From Planctomycetota bacterium (GTDB lineage: Bacteria > Planctomycetota > UBA8742 > UBA2392), in the NCBI GenBank assembly GCA_020638635.1, contig JACKIE010000004.1, positions 170,955-234,954 of the forward strand: DNA of 64,000 nucleotides, written 5' to 3'. Below, in pieces: positions 51,756-59,878 of this stretch. The translations under genes were made by a program, and so were the position numbers. Numbering within the stretch: the first letter of the stretch is position 1; every line of letters starts with the position of its first letter. The notes under the pieces are model-generated. The model did not search any database and was not told the origin of the DNA. It worked only from the letters and a program-made list of their open reading frames with translations.

Positions 51756-52190
51756 TCAACCCATTGCGGCCGCGATCTGCTTGCGTGGCACTGCTTTATG
51801 CAGCAGCATCCCCGCCAGCATGGCCGCCACGAAAAGCGCGAAGTCAACGCTCCCGCGCCCAAGCAGCACCACGCCAGGGCCCGGGCAGATGCCGGCCATT
51901 CCCCAGCCTATGCCGAAAATGCCGGCACCGATGAACAGCCTGGCGTCGAGGTCGTGCGCGACCTTGCGGGGAAGGGCGACGGCGGCAAACACAGGCCTGC
52001 GGCCGCGCATGAACGTCCAGACAGGCAGGTACACCGCGATTGCCCCGCCCATGACAAACATGAGGGTCGGGTCCCAACGGCCGAAGAAATCGAGGAAACC
52101 GGTCACGCGCGTGGGCAGCGTCATTTGCGACACCACCAGGCCGCCGGCGAACAGTATCCCGCACAGGAATGCAACGATCGGCTTGGCCAT
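51756..52190 (-). CDS. YeeE/YedE (DUF6691) half-transporter, second subunit
   Basis: The ATG at 52190 overlaps the stop of the preceding gene by one base (TGATG). The product is 144 residues with four helices and the family signature GIGWGMAGICPGPGVVLLG, whose Cys is conserved for thiol-based transfer. Also present are LVVSQMTLPTRVTGFLDFFG and WDPTLMFVMGGAIAV. Paired half-length YeeE/YedE proteins import sulfur compounds such as thiosulfate, by analogy with the single-chain TsuA. Two-gene forms often occur near sulfur-metabolism genes; here the neighbour is dodecin. Confidence 0.9.
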   Translation of the reverse strand: MAKPIVAFLCGILFAGGLVVSQMTLPTRVTGFLDFFGRWDPTLMFVMGGAIAVYLPVWTFMRGRRPVFAAVALPRKVAHDLDARLFIGAGIFGIGWGMAGICPGPGVVLLGRGSVDFALFVAAMLAGMLLHKAVPRKQIAAAMG

Positions 52191-52615
52191 CACGCCCCCT
52201 CGATCAGTCTGGCTGCCAGCACGGTTGCCGCGCCGAAGGCAATGAAAGTGACAGTGCCGACAACAGAGCGCACGCTTAGGCGGCCGATGCCACACACCCC
52301 ATGGCCGCTGGTGCAGCCGCCGCCCAGGCGCGTGCCGAAGCCGACGAGCAGCCCGGCCACGATCATCAGCGGCCAGGAGCGCAAGCCTGTTTCCGCCAGG
52401 TTTTCGGGCAGCAGAAACACCATCGCCACGCCGCCGGCGACGAGCCCGAGTACGAAGGGGATCTTCCAGTCCAGCTGGCCTCGCTCGACGCGAACGAGTC
52501 CATCCAGCACGCCGCTGATGCCGGCCGTCTTGCCGGTAAGAGCCAGCAACGTTGCCGCCGCAACGCCGATCGTGCCTCCGCCGAGGCCTGCCATTGCCCA
52601 AGTCTGCCAATCCAT
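52190..52615 (-). CDS. YeeE/YedE half-transporter, first subunit
   Basis: I use the ATG at 52615, with GGGAGGG upstream, giving 141 residues; the upstream in-frame codon at 52651 is not needed. It has membrane helices and the signature GGGCTSGHGVCGIGRLSVRS, in which the Cys residues of CTSGHGxCG are conserved in sulfur transporters of the YeeE/YedE family. It is translationally coupled to the second subunit. Together they make the full eight-to-nine-helix transporter of sulfur-containing ions in the inner membrane. YedE relatives are also reported alongside selenium-use genes, which may matter given the UGA-containing genes elsewhere in this window. Confidence 0.9.
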   Translation of the reverse strand: MDWQTWAMAGLGGGTIGVAAATLLALTGKTAGISGVLDGLVRVERGQLDWKIPFVLGLVAGGVAMVFLLPENLAETGLRSWPLMIVAGLLVGFGTRLGGGCTSGHGVCGIGRLSVRSVVGTVTFIAFGAATVLAARLIEGA

Positions 52616-52672
52616 GTTGGCCCTCCCGTCGGGCGGGAGTTTGACAAACACGAGGCGCAGCGGAAGAGGCGG

Positions 52673-52876
52673 CTATTCGCGCAGCTCGAAGGTGACTTTC
52701 ATGTGCACCACGTAGTTCGTGATGCCCTTGCCGTCGAATTCGACTTTCTGTTCTTTCACCCAGGCGCCCTTGATGCCCTGCACGGTTTTGGCCGCGCGTT
52801 CCAGGCCGGTGCGGATGGCCTGTTCAAAGCTTTCGGGCGAGCGCGAGCTGATCTCCATTACCTTGGCGACAGACAT
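52673..52876 (-). CDS. Dodecin
   Basis: The 67-residue product MSVAKVMEISSRSPESFEQAI... continues with AAKTVQGIKGAWVKEQKVEFDGKGITNYVVHMKVTFELRE. This is the dodecin pattern of one helix and three strands with the flavin-stacking Trp (AWVKEQ). Dodecins are dodecameric flavin or CoA storage proteins. RBS: AGGAGATTGCC upstream. Length and motif are fully typical. Confidence 0.95.
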   Translation of the reverse strand: MSVAKVMEISSRSPESFEQAIRTGLERAAKTVQGIKGAWVKEQKVEFDGKGITNYVVHMKVTFELRE

Positions 52877-52996
52877 GGCAATCTCCTGTAAGGGTACAGG
52901 GGCCTAATGCGGCCGACGCGCACTCGCATCCACAGAAAGCAGATTCGAAGGAGTGTCAGTTCGTGTCGCGGGATTCCGGTCCGCGCAAAGGAAAGC

Positions 52997-53015
52997 TGCG
53001 GACCAGAGGTCCGCA
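52997..53015. repeat. GCGGACC palindrome
   Basis: TGCGGACC and GGTCCGCA form an 8-bp stem around AGA. The design (7-9 bp arms, 3-4 base loop) resembles the GCGGACA hairpins at 62950 and 63123 and the GGCGAGGCG pair at 57940. Confidence 0.55.
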
Positions 53016-53021
53016 ACACGG

Positions 53022-53304
53022 TCAGTTCGCTGGGTCGTCGTTCTTGTGTTCTTCGTAGTCGCCAAGGCCCATCTTCGGAACGATGCCGGCGACCGGACGG
53101 GGCGGGGGTTCGGAAGCGGCTTCCACCACATCGTGCCCGGCCTCGCCATCGTTGCGCGCGGCAAGGGGTGTCGCCGTTGAGCACCCAGCGTATCACCGGC
53201 CATCCGCGCCAGCCTTTGCGCACGCGGGGTGCGGGAACACCCAGTTGCGCGTCCGCGTTGCGGTAGGCTGCTTCACCTTTCGATTGCGCAGTGGTTTGCT
53301 TCAC
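53022..53304 (-). pseudogene. Small gene interrupted by a one-base insertion
   Basis: From the ATG at 53304 the minus strand reads MKQTTAQSKGEAAYRNADAQ, then a basic stretch and VIRWVLNGDT. There a run of four C (plus-strand GGGG at 53165-53168) shifts the frame. If one C is removed, the frame continues LAARNDGEAGHDVVEAASEP and ends GIVPKMGLGDYEEHKNDDPAN at TGA 53022-53024, for a 93-residue protein with consistent codon bias. The product is not recognised. This is either a recent pseudogene or a homopolymer sequencing error. The segment 52877-53021 holds only the palindrome at 52997. Confidence 0.5.
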
Positions 53305-53377
53305 GCCTTATCCCCAACTCAGAATCGAGCAGGAAGTTACAACAGCAGTCTCATCACTGGCAACATGGGAGTCACCA

Positions 53378-55309
53378 ATGCGCGCGCCACACTGGCTGAT
53401 TTCATTGCTGCTGGTGTTCTGTGTTGGGGTGGGGCTTGGCTATTGCGTGGCACCCGCGCCTGAACCTGTACCTCCTGCCCCTGAGCCCACTGAACACCGG
53501 GTGGCGGATGTGCCGCGCACCGATGCTCCCCTGCCTGCGACTGCCGGCGCTTCCAATCTATCGGTACCCGAAACACCTGTCGCGCCCGACCACGACCCGC
53601 TGATTGAAGCCCTGAAACAGTGGGGACTGGCCGACCTGGAGCCCGTGCCGGGCAGCATCACCGCCCGCGCCGTCAACGCTGACGGCATGCCGCTCGCGGG
53701 CGTGCGCATCGAGCTGTACCCAATCCTGCCGTGGGGTCGCAGCAGCGGACGTGCCGATATCTGGGCGCCAGAGGACGAGTTCTGGCGCAGCCTGGCCGAG
53801 AACAATCTCGGCACCGCCAAGACCATGGTGCAGCTGCGCCGGCACTCGCAGACGCTCGAGACGGACGCCCGGGGCGAAGCCGTTTTCAGCGGCCTGGTCG
53901 ATGTCCCCTATCGAATGGGGGCGGCGCTCCCGGGTCATGTGCTGACGGCGCAGGGGCCTACCGAAGCGCTGAAACCCGGTGATAGCGTGACATGGGGCGT
54001 ACGGCACCATGGGGGGCTGCGCGTCACGGTTGAGGCCCCCGCGGACGCCGGTCCGCTGCGTGTGTTTGCGCGCTACGCAGACTACGCCGAACCGACCACC
54101 CTCGAGTTGCTGCCCGGTGAAACCGCCGACTTGCGGCTCAAGCCGGGCGACTGGACCGTCCGCGCCCACGCCAGGGACGGCCGCCACACCTGCGAAGCGG
54201 TCAAAGTGACGGTGCCGGATGACGGCGAATTGGCGCCGCTGACCTTACGGTTGAATGCGGTGGCGCGTGTGCGTGTGCGGGTGAAGTTCACGGGCGGCGT
54301 GCCGCAATGGAATGAGAAGGTTCTTCTGGCGCCCGTTCGTGCGGAGTTAGCCGATGCAGAGCATTTCGACGAGCGACGCCGGCTTGCAACGCCGCTGCAG
54401 CAGCTCTACCAGCAGCCGCGCGAATACCAGGCCGCGGACCTGGAGCCGGGCCCGTACCTGGTCCAAGTGGCGCTGACGCAGGGCCAGTCCGAGATCAGGC
54501 GGGTGGAAGCCGTCCCCGGCACTACCACGGTCGAGGTCGAGTTCAGCGCGCCGAGCGAGACGGCCGGCATCGTCTGCGAGGTGGAAGGCCCGCCTGACAG
54601 GGGCCAGCCGGGTGCGCTGCACTTTGAAGCTTTGACGGCTGCGAAAGACGGACGGGTGTCGGCTGACCACGTTCACCGGGTCTGGAAGCTGTCGTCCGGC
54701 CGCTACCTGCTGCTGGGTGCAGAGGGGGCCACGGCGATCAGAGCGACCTGGCACCCGCTTGGAACGATCACGCGCGAGGTCGGCAGGTCCACGCTGCGAT
54801 TCCATTTCGAGTCGCCCTTTGAGCTGGATGTGCGGCTGGAAGGCCGCCCGGATACGTTGAACCGACACGTACAGGCCTATCTGAAATGGCTGGACACCGG
54901 GAACGCAGAGTCGGGCTCGTTCGCAAGGGCTGACAAGAGTGAGAAATTCAAGGGTCAGCCCGGCCGAGTGGAGTTGCAGGTCGAGCATCCCGAGTTCCAC
55001 GGCATGCTGCTGGCACGCCAGGTGCTGACACTGCGAGCCGGTGAGACGCGCGAAGTCACACTGAGACTGCCCGAGATGTTCGAGCTGGTGATCGAAGCCC
55101 CGGCCGATGAGGTGTACGAGTTGAAGATGCAGCCCGCTGGTGAGGACAGCAGGGAGTACCGACTGCAGTTCGGCCAGGACGGTCGCTGCATCCTGCCGCA
55201 TGTGCCGACCGGCAGCTACACGCTGAAGTACCGGCTGCGAAGCCGGCCGCGGGATGAGCTGCAGCGCAGCGTAACAGTGCAAGGTAACACGACCACGCGC
55301 CTGAGATAG
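53378..55309 (+). CDS. Secreted multi-domain protein of carboxypeptidase-regulatory-like type, paralogue A
   Basis: The start is the ATG at 53378, giving 643 residues. It begins MRAPHWLISLLLVFCVGVGLGYCVAP, a signal or membrane anchor, followed by a Pro/Ala/Glu linker. The body alternates segments of the form 'sitaraVNaDGmPLaGVRIELYP' and 'DARGEAVFSGLVD', the look of carboxypeptidase-regulatory-like (transthyretin-fold) or bacterial Ig-like domains. Further strands such as LRVTVEAPADAGPLRVFARY and DLELVIEAPADEVYEL-like repeats follow. It is probably a surface or periplasmic protein. It is paralogous to the next gene, with MR(A/T)PHWL at both N termini. Confidence 0.75.
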   Translation: MRAPHWLISLLLVFCVGVGLGYCVAPAPEPVPPAPEPTEHRVADVPRTDAPLPATAGASNLSVPETPVAPDHDPLIEALKQWGLADLEPVPGSITARAVNADGMPLAGVRIELYPILPWGRSSGRADIWAPEDEFWRSLAENNLGTAKTMVQLRRHSQTLETDARGEAVFSGLVDVPYRMGAALPGHVLTAQGPTEALKPGDSVTWGVRHHGGLRVTVEAPADAGPLRVFARYADYAEPTTLELLPGETADLRLKPGDWTVRAHARDGRHTCEAVKVTVPDDGELAPLTLRLNAVARVRVRVKFTGGVPQWNEKVLLAPVRAELADAEHFDERRRLATPLQQLYQQPREYQAADLEPGPYLVQVALTQGQSEIRRVEAVPGTTTVEVEFSAPSETAGIVCEVEGPPDRGQPGALHFEALTAAKDGRVSADHVHRVWKLSSGRYLLLGAEGATAIRATWHPLGTITREVGRSTLRFHFESPFELDVRLEGRPDTLNRHVQAYLKWLDTGNAESGSFARADKSEKFKGQPGRVELQVEHPEFHGMLLARQVLTLRAGETREVTLRLPEMFELVIEAPADEVYELKMQPAGEDSREYRLQFGQDGRCILPHVPTGSYTLKYRLRSRPRDELQRSVTVQGNTTTRLR

Positions 55310-55398
55310 CGGAACTCCGTTGTGCGGTCTGCAATGCGCGCGCAAAGCATCGCCGTAAAAGTTACGATGCGAATCTCAGGACAGCAGGAGCGGCACTT

Positions 55399-57363
55399 AT
55401 GCGCACCCCACACTGGCTCGGCATGATCCTTCTGGCGCTGGTTGCAGGCGTTGCGACGGGCTGGCTGGCGCGCGGCGGAGACGAAGCGCTACCTTCGCGC
55501 CCTGCTGCGGCGCCTCTGGCCGACCCGGATGGCTCGCGGGAAGGCGCCACGGGGCCGCTGGCTTCGACACTCCTTGAGCCGCCGAGTACGTCGGCTCCCC
55601 CCGCGGCGGCCGACCCGGCCCCTGTCAATCCGGCCGGTTCACAAGTCATCATCGATGGGATCGTACTGCCTGAGCCCATAACCGGCGATGGGAAAGTCAC
55701 CGTGCTGGTGGCGGACCTCCAGGGCGCGCCTGTCGAGGGCCTTGAGTTGAGCCTGGCCACTGAAGGCAACAGGGAAGAGCTGAAGTATCCGCGGCGTGCT
55801 GACTTCGAGACCGACGAAGAGTACATGGTGGCAAAGTTGCGCCACTCCTACGTGCGATGGAAGCTCGAACAGCAGGCTACGCACATTCAAACCAGCGACG
55901 TCAACGGTCGCATTGAGTTCGTCGGCCTGCCTGGCGAGCACGCGCAGCTCAGTATGCGCTCGCAGGACTTCCTGCTGGAGGGCCGGACCGACACCATGTC
56001 GCGGCCGGTGAAGGTCGGCGAAGAGATCACCCTTACGGTTGCGCGGGCGCGGCAGGTGGAGGTGCTGGTGGAGGGTGCGACCTCGAGGAGCTGCAGGGTG
56101 AGTTGGACGTTCGAGTCAAGAACCGACTCCACCTCCGTCACTGTCGGCAAGAGCGCGAAGATCCGGCTGCCGCTGGGGCGGGTTGAGATTAGGGCGGATG
56201 CGGGCTCATCTGGCGGCAGGAGCGAGCCCGTGGTGGTTGAGGTTAACGACAGCACCCCCGCCGTGGTTCTGAAGCTTGGAACAGACGCAGTCCTGACCGG
56301 CGTGGTGAAGTTTGAGGGACCGCGCCCGCGCTACTACAGCGTGTACGCGGCCAAGGTGGTTGCCGGCGCGACGGACGCGGAATTGCTGCAGGACTCGCGG
56401 TCAGCGCCAGTCGTACGCATCGATGTCGATCAGGAGTCGGGCAAGTTTGTTGTGAACGATGAATTGGAAGGGGAGTACGCCATCGGTGTGATCGGTGAAT
56501 CTGAGTTGCTGTGCAGCACTCGTGTCGTGCTGGGAAACTCGCCCGGGGAGGTCGAACTTGAAGTGCCGGCGCCGGATCAGGCCGGCGGGCTGATCATAAA
56601 CGTCGAACGCCCCAAAGATGTCCGCATCGAAAATGAACAATTCACCGTTCGGGACAGCCTGAAAGGCAGGTATCTCTCATGCAGGGTGTGGGAGTATTCC
56701 GACAATCGCTTCTTGCTGATTCTGCAACCAGGTGACGCCCAGTCATTCCCGCAGGAAGCGATTGTGAGCATGCACAACGGATGGCTTGGATTCGTAGAGA
56801 GTAGATTTCGGCCAGGCGTTGATACCGAGGTGAGCCTGAAGTTCGAGGCGGGGTGCATGCTCCGCGTCTCAATCACAAACCCTCCTCCGTCTTCCAGCTG
56901 GTTGGCGCTGGACTGTTCAAAGGGCCCCGAGTTCGCTGAATGGCGCAGCGTCTCAAGTTCAATTCGCCCCAGGGAACGGGCTGAACGAGTCGCCGCATTG
57001 CAACCCGGCGAGTATCGGTTCCGCCTGCGCTCCGCCCACCACACGGGATGGGTGCTGGCCCAGCTCGAAGCGACATTGAAGGCCGGCGAGCAACTGATTG
57101 AGATTGCTGTACCCGAGTTGCACAGCGTGCTGCTGGATGGCAGCGGTTGTTCACCATACACGCATGGGGACCTGAAGCACGTTGAGTCCGATATCTCGCA
57201 GCACTTCACCTTCAACGACAATGGCAATTGTCTGCTCGGCGGACTGCCGCCGGGAACCTACGAAGTGAGCTACACAGCGAACGGCATCCACGGCAAGAAG
57301 CAGAAAGTGACCTTCTCTCTGCCGGGTACTGAGAAAGTCGTCCTCACCGGCGGCCAGGATTGA
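55399..57363 (+). CDS. Secreted multi-domain protein of carboxypeptidase-regulatory-like type, paralogue B
   Basis: The 654-residue product starts MRTPHWLGMILLALVAGVATGWLARGG and then has a low-complexity linker rich in Pro, Ala and Ser. The first folded domain reads KVTVLVADLQGAPVEGLELSLAT and includes DVNGRIEFVGLPGEHAQLSM, the same transthyretin-like unit as in paralogue A. The C terminus has DNGNCLLGGLPPGTYEVSYTANG. Codon bias is somewhat weaker in 56400-56900 than in the neighbours. Function unknown; same compartment as paralogue A inferred. AGCAGGAG lies 8 bases upstream of the start. Confidence 0.75.
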   Translation: MRTPHWLGMILLALVAGVATGWLARGGDEALPSRPAAAPLADPDGSREGATGPLASTLLEPPSTSAPPAAADPAPVNPAGSQVIIDGIVLPEPITGDGKVTVLVADLQGAPVEGLELSLATEGNREELKYPRRADFETDEEYMVAKLRHSYVRWKLEQQATHIQTSDVNGRIEFVGLPGEHAQLSMRSQDFLLEGRTDTMSRPVKVGEEITLTVARARQVEVLVEGATSRSCRVSWTFESRTDSTSVTVGKSAKIRLPLGRVEIRADAGSSGGRSEPVVVEVNDSTPAVVLKLGTDAVLTGVVKFEGPRPRYYSVYAAKVVAGATDAELLQDSRSAPVVRIDVDQESGKFVVNDELEGEYAIGVIGESELLCSTRVVLGNSPGEVELEVPAPDQAGGLIINVERPKDVRIENEQFTVRDSLKGRYLSCRVWEYSDNRFLLILQPGDAQSFPQEAIVSMHNGWLGFVESRFRPGVDTEVSLKFEAGCMLRVSITNPPPSSSWLALDCSKGPEFAEWRSVSSSIRPRERAERVAALQPGEYRFRLRSAHHTGWVLAQLEATLKAGEQLIEIAVPELHSVLLDGSGCSPYTHGDLKHVESDISQHFTFNDNGNCLLGGLPPGTYEVSYTANGIHGKKQKVTFSLPGTEKVVLTGGQD

Positions 57364-57408
57364 AGGGGGATCACTGTATCAGCCCAATGCCCGGCGGGTG
57401 GAATGAAC

Positions 57409-57432
57409 AAGGGCGGCCTTGCGGCCGCCCTT
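57409..57432. terminator. Bidirectional terminator hairpin
   Basis: A perfect 10-bp stem (AAGGGCGGCC/GGCCGCCCTT) with a TTGC loop lies between two converging genes ending at 57363 and 57449. Confidence 0.75.
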
Positions 57433-57448
57433 GGGGTTGGTGCTGGGG

Positions 57449-57919
57449 CTACTTGACGCACTTCCAGGTGTCGCCCTTCTTTACAAGCTCGAAGCCTTCG
57501 CCTTCTTCTTCGGTTTTACCGTCCTTCATGGTGAAGGTCATGGTTGCCTTCACTTTCGCCTTGTCACCCTCGACGCTGATGTCGGCGTCTTCGAACTTGA
57601 TGGTGATCTTGGAGCCCTCGTCCGAAAGCTCCTTCATCTCCGCGCGCAGCTTCTCCGCGTTGGTCTTGCCGTCATCGCGCTTGGCATCGAGGTATTCCTT
57701 GTCGTAGCAGGCAAGGATCTTCTCGATGTCGCTGGCGGCGAAGCCGGCCGCCAACTCGGTCATCGTGGCCTTGGGCGTGCTGAAGTCCGGGCCGCTGGCG
57801 CTTGAGCTGCCGCCGCCTCCGTTGCTGCTGCTGCTGGCATTGCCGTCGTTGCCGCCGCCGCAGGCCGCCAGGGCCAGCGCGAGTACCATTACCAGGCAGA
57901 TGCTACTTAGCGATTTCTT
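57449..57919 (-). CDS. Lipoprotein with DUF4878-like NTF2-fold domain; start codon altered
   Basis: The mature part begins at the lipobox Cys (LALAACGGG) and is followed by a Ser/Gly/Asn linker and a small alpha-beta domain (STPKATMTELAAGFAASDIEKILACYDKEYLD ... FTMKDGKTEEEGEGFELVKKGDTWKCV), like DUF4878/NTF2-type lipoproteins. The first ATG (57889) gives a signal of only ten residues with no positive charge. The frame is open upstream, and an AAG at 57917-57919 (coordinate used here) sits 5 bases after an AAAGGGAG site. One base change to ATG would give the classic signal MKSLSSICLVMVLALALAAC. I infer a mutated or non-canonical start. Confidence 0.65.
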   Translation of the reverse strand, partial: KKSLSSICLVMVLALALAACGGGNDGNASSSSNGGGGSSSASGPDFSTPKATMTELAAGFAASDIEKILACYDKEYLDAKRDDGKTNAEKLRAEMKELSDEGSKITIKFEDADISVEGDKAKVKATMTFTMKDGKTEEEGEGFELVKKGDTWKCVK

Positions 57920-57939
57920 GGCTTCTCCCTTTCCGTTTG

Positions 57940-57982
57940 CCGCGGGCGAGGCGCCCGCGGTCTGTGCAGGCGAGGCGCCTGC
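57940..57982. repeat. Tandem GGCGAGGCG palindromes
   Basis: CCGCGGGCG-AGG-CGCCCGCGG (57940-57960) and GCAGGCG-AGG-CGCCTGC (57966-57982) are two hairpins with the same AGG loop and core but different outer stem pairs. They lie between fhs and the lipoprotein gene and could act as a terminator for fhs. Confidence 0.65.
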
Positions 57983-57988
57983 GCTACG

Positions 57989-59677
57989 TTAGAACATGCC
58001 GATGATTTCGCCCTTTTCGTTGATGTCTATGTTCTGGCCGCCGGGGGTCTTGCCGAGGCCGGGCATGGTCATCATGTCGCCGCAGATCAGGTACACGAAA
58101 CCCGCGCCGGCGCTCAGCCTGGCGTCGCGGATCGGCAGCGTCCAGCCTTCCGGCGCGCCCAGCAGCTTGGGGTCGTGGCTGAAACTGTATTGCGTCTTGG
58201 CCATGCACACGCTCAGCTTGCCGAAGCCGGCCTCTTCAAACGCCTTGATGCGCTTGCTCGCCTCTGGGCTCCAGTTCACGCCGGCCGCGCCGTAGATCTT
58301 GGTGGCGATTGCCTCGGCCTTCTTCTTGATCGGCGCGTCGCTGTCATAGGTCAGCTGGAACTTCTTGGGCTCCTCGCAGGCTTTCACCAGCGCGCTCGCG
58401 AATGCCGCGCCGCCCTCGCCGCCCTTGGCGAACACCTCGCTGATCACGCAGTCGTGGGCGCCCGCGGCCATGGCGGCCTTGCGCACCATTTCGAGTTCTT
58501 TCTCGGTCTCGGTGCCGAACACGTTAATGCCCACCACCACCGGCAGGCCGAAGCCCACGCAGTTGCGGATGTGGCGGGTCAGGTTGGGCATGCCCTCAGC
58601 CAGCGCATTGAGGTCTTCCTTGACCAGGCCCTCGGGCAGGGGCTTGCCGGCGACCACCTTGAACTTGCCGCTGTTTGATTTCAGCGCGCGCACGGTGGCG
58701 ACCAGGCCCACGGCATCGGGCACCAGGCCGCTCTGGCGGCACTTGATGTTCATGAACTTCTCGGCGCCCATGTCGGCGCCGAAGCCGGACTCGGTCACCA
58801 CGTAATCGGCCACCTTCAGGGCCACGCGGTCGGCCACCACGCTGCTGTTGCCGTGGGCGATGTTGGCAAACGGGCCGCAGTGCACGAAGGCAAGGCTGCC
58901 GCCGATGGTCTGCAGGATGTTCGGCTTGATCGCGTCGCGCAGGATCGCCGTCATGGCGCCCGCGACCTTGATGTCCTCACAGGTGACGGCTTTGCCTTCC
59001 TGGTTGAAGCCGACAACCATGCGGCCCAGGCGCTTTCGCAGGTCTTGCAGGTTCTCGGCCAGGGCGAGGATCGCCATCACTTCGCTGGCCACAGCGATAT
59101 CGAAGCCGGTTTCGCGCGGGATGCCGTTGTCGCGCAGGCCGGTGATGATGTTGCGCAGGTCGCGGTCATTGATGTCCATGCCGCGGCGGATGTTGATGGT
59201 GTCGGGGTCGATGCCCAGGGCGTTGCCGTTGAACAGGTGGTTGTCGAGGAAGGCGCAGGCCAGGTTGTTGGCGGCCTGCACGGCGTGGATGTCGCCGGTC
59301 AGGTGAATGTTCAGGTCTTCCGGCGGGATCACCTGCGCCTGGCCGCCGCCGGCCGCGCCGCCCTTGATGCCGAACACCGGGCCGAGGCTGGCCTGGCGGA
59401 TGCAGCAGGCGGCCTTTTTGCCGATGTGCGTGAGGCCCATGGTGACGCCCACGGTGTTGGTGGTTTTGCCTTCGCCGAGTGGCGTGGGGCTGATGGCGGT
59501 GATGTCGATGTACTTGCCGTTGGGGCGATCCTTCAGCCGGTCGAGGATCGAGAGTTTCACCTTGGCCTTTACGTCGCCGTAAAGCTCGAGGTCGTCGCGG
59601 TTGATGCCGTAGCGCTTGGCAACGTTTTCGATCGGTTCCAGCTTCGCGGCGCGTGCGATCTCAAGGTCCGGCTTCAT
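57989..59677 (-). CDS. fhs: Formate--tetrahydrofolate ligase
   Basis: The 562-residue product matches FTHFS throughout: the P-loop AISPTPLGEGKTTNTVGVT, RQASLGPVFGIKGGAAGGGQAQVIP, DIHAVQAANNLACAFLDNH and VTESGFGADMGAEKFMNIKCR, with LPIRDARLSAGAGFVYLICGDMMTMPGLGKTP near the end. It makes 10-formyl-THF from formate, ATP and THF, feeding purine and one-carbon metabolism. Length is as expected for the family (about 555-560). It is monocistronic, with tandem hairpins downstream. Confidence 0.97.
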   Translation of the reverse strand: MKPDLEIARAAKLEPIENVAKRYGINRDDLELYGDVKAKVKLSILDRLKDRPNGKYIDITAISPTPLGEGKTTNTVGVTMGLTHIGKKAACCIRQASLGPVFGIKGGAAGGGQAQVIPPEDLNIHLTGDIHAVQAANNLACAFLDNHLFNGNALGIDPDTINIRRGMDINDRDLRNIITGLRDNGIPRETGFDIAVASEVMAILALAENLQDLRKRLGRMVVGFNQEGKAVTCEDIKVAGAMTAILRDAIKPNILQTIGGSLAFVHCGPFANIAHGNSSVVADRVALKVADYVVTESGFGADMGAEKFMNIKCRQSGLVPDAVGLVATVRALKSNSGKFKVVAGKPLPEGLVKEDLNALAEGMPNLTRHIRNCVGFGLPVVVGINVFGTETEKELEMVRKAAMAAGAHDCVISEVFAKGGEGGAAFASALVKACEEPKKFQLTYDSDAPIKKKAEAIATKIYGAAGVNWSPEASKRIKAFEEAGFGKLSVCMAKTQYSFSHDPKLLGAPEGWTLPIRDARLSAGAGFVYLICGDMMTMPGLGKTPGGQNIDINEKGEIIGMF

Positions 59678-59678
59678 C

Positions 59679-59878
59679 CTCGGTCTCCGGTAAGGTGGTT
59701 GGCTGAATTGCGGGGGACGCGAAGTTTATCCACAGGCACCCGGATGTCCAATCGCATGGCCCTGAGTTGCCACGGCGCGATCGGGCCTTTTGGGCCGCTT
59801 TTGGTGAACGCTTGGGGCCGGCTGTGCGTAATATGGAAGGAGCGCCCTTGGGCGCTCGTTAATTGCTTGGAGGTTTTC
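59679..59878. other. Divergent intergenic region with a leader hairpin
   Basis: GTGCGTAATATGGAAGG (59824-59840) contains a TAATAT -10-like box. A similar string, GCGTCGTAATATACATGG, precedes the gene at 21475. A perfect 8-bp hairpin, GAGCGCCC-TT-GGGCGCTC (59840-59857), follows in the probable 5' leader, just before the GGAGG of the next gene. Confidence 0.4.

Noticed and set aside
58853..59878. Very long open frame extending the 59879 gene upstream by about 340 codons
   Set aside because: It is antisense to fhs, lacks domain content, and the real start has GGAGG and a signal peptide at 59879.
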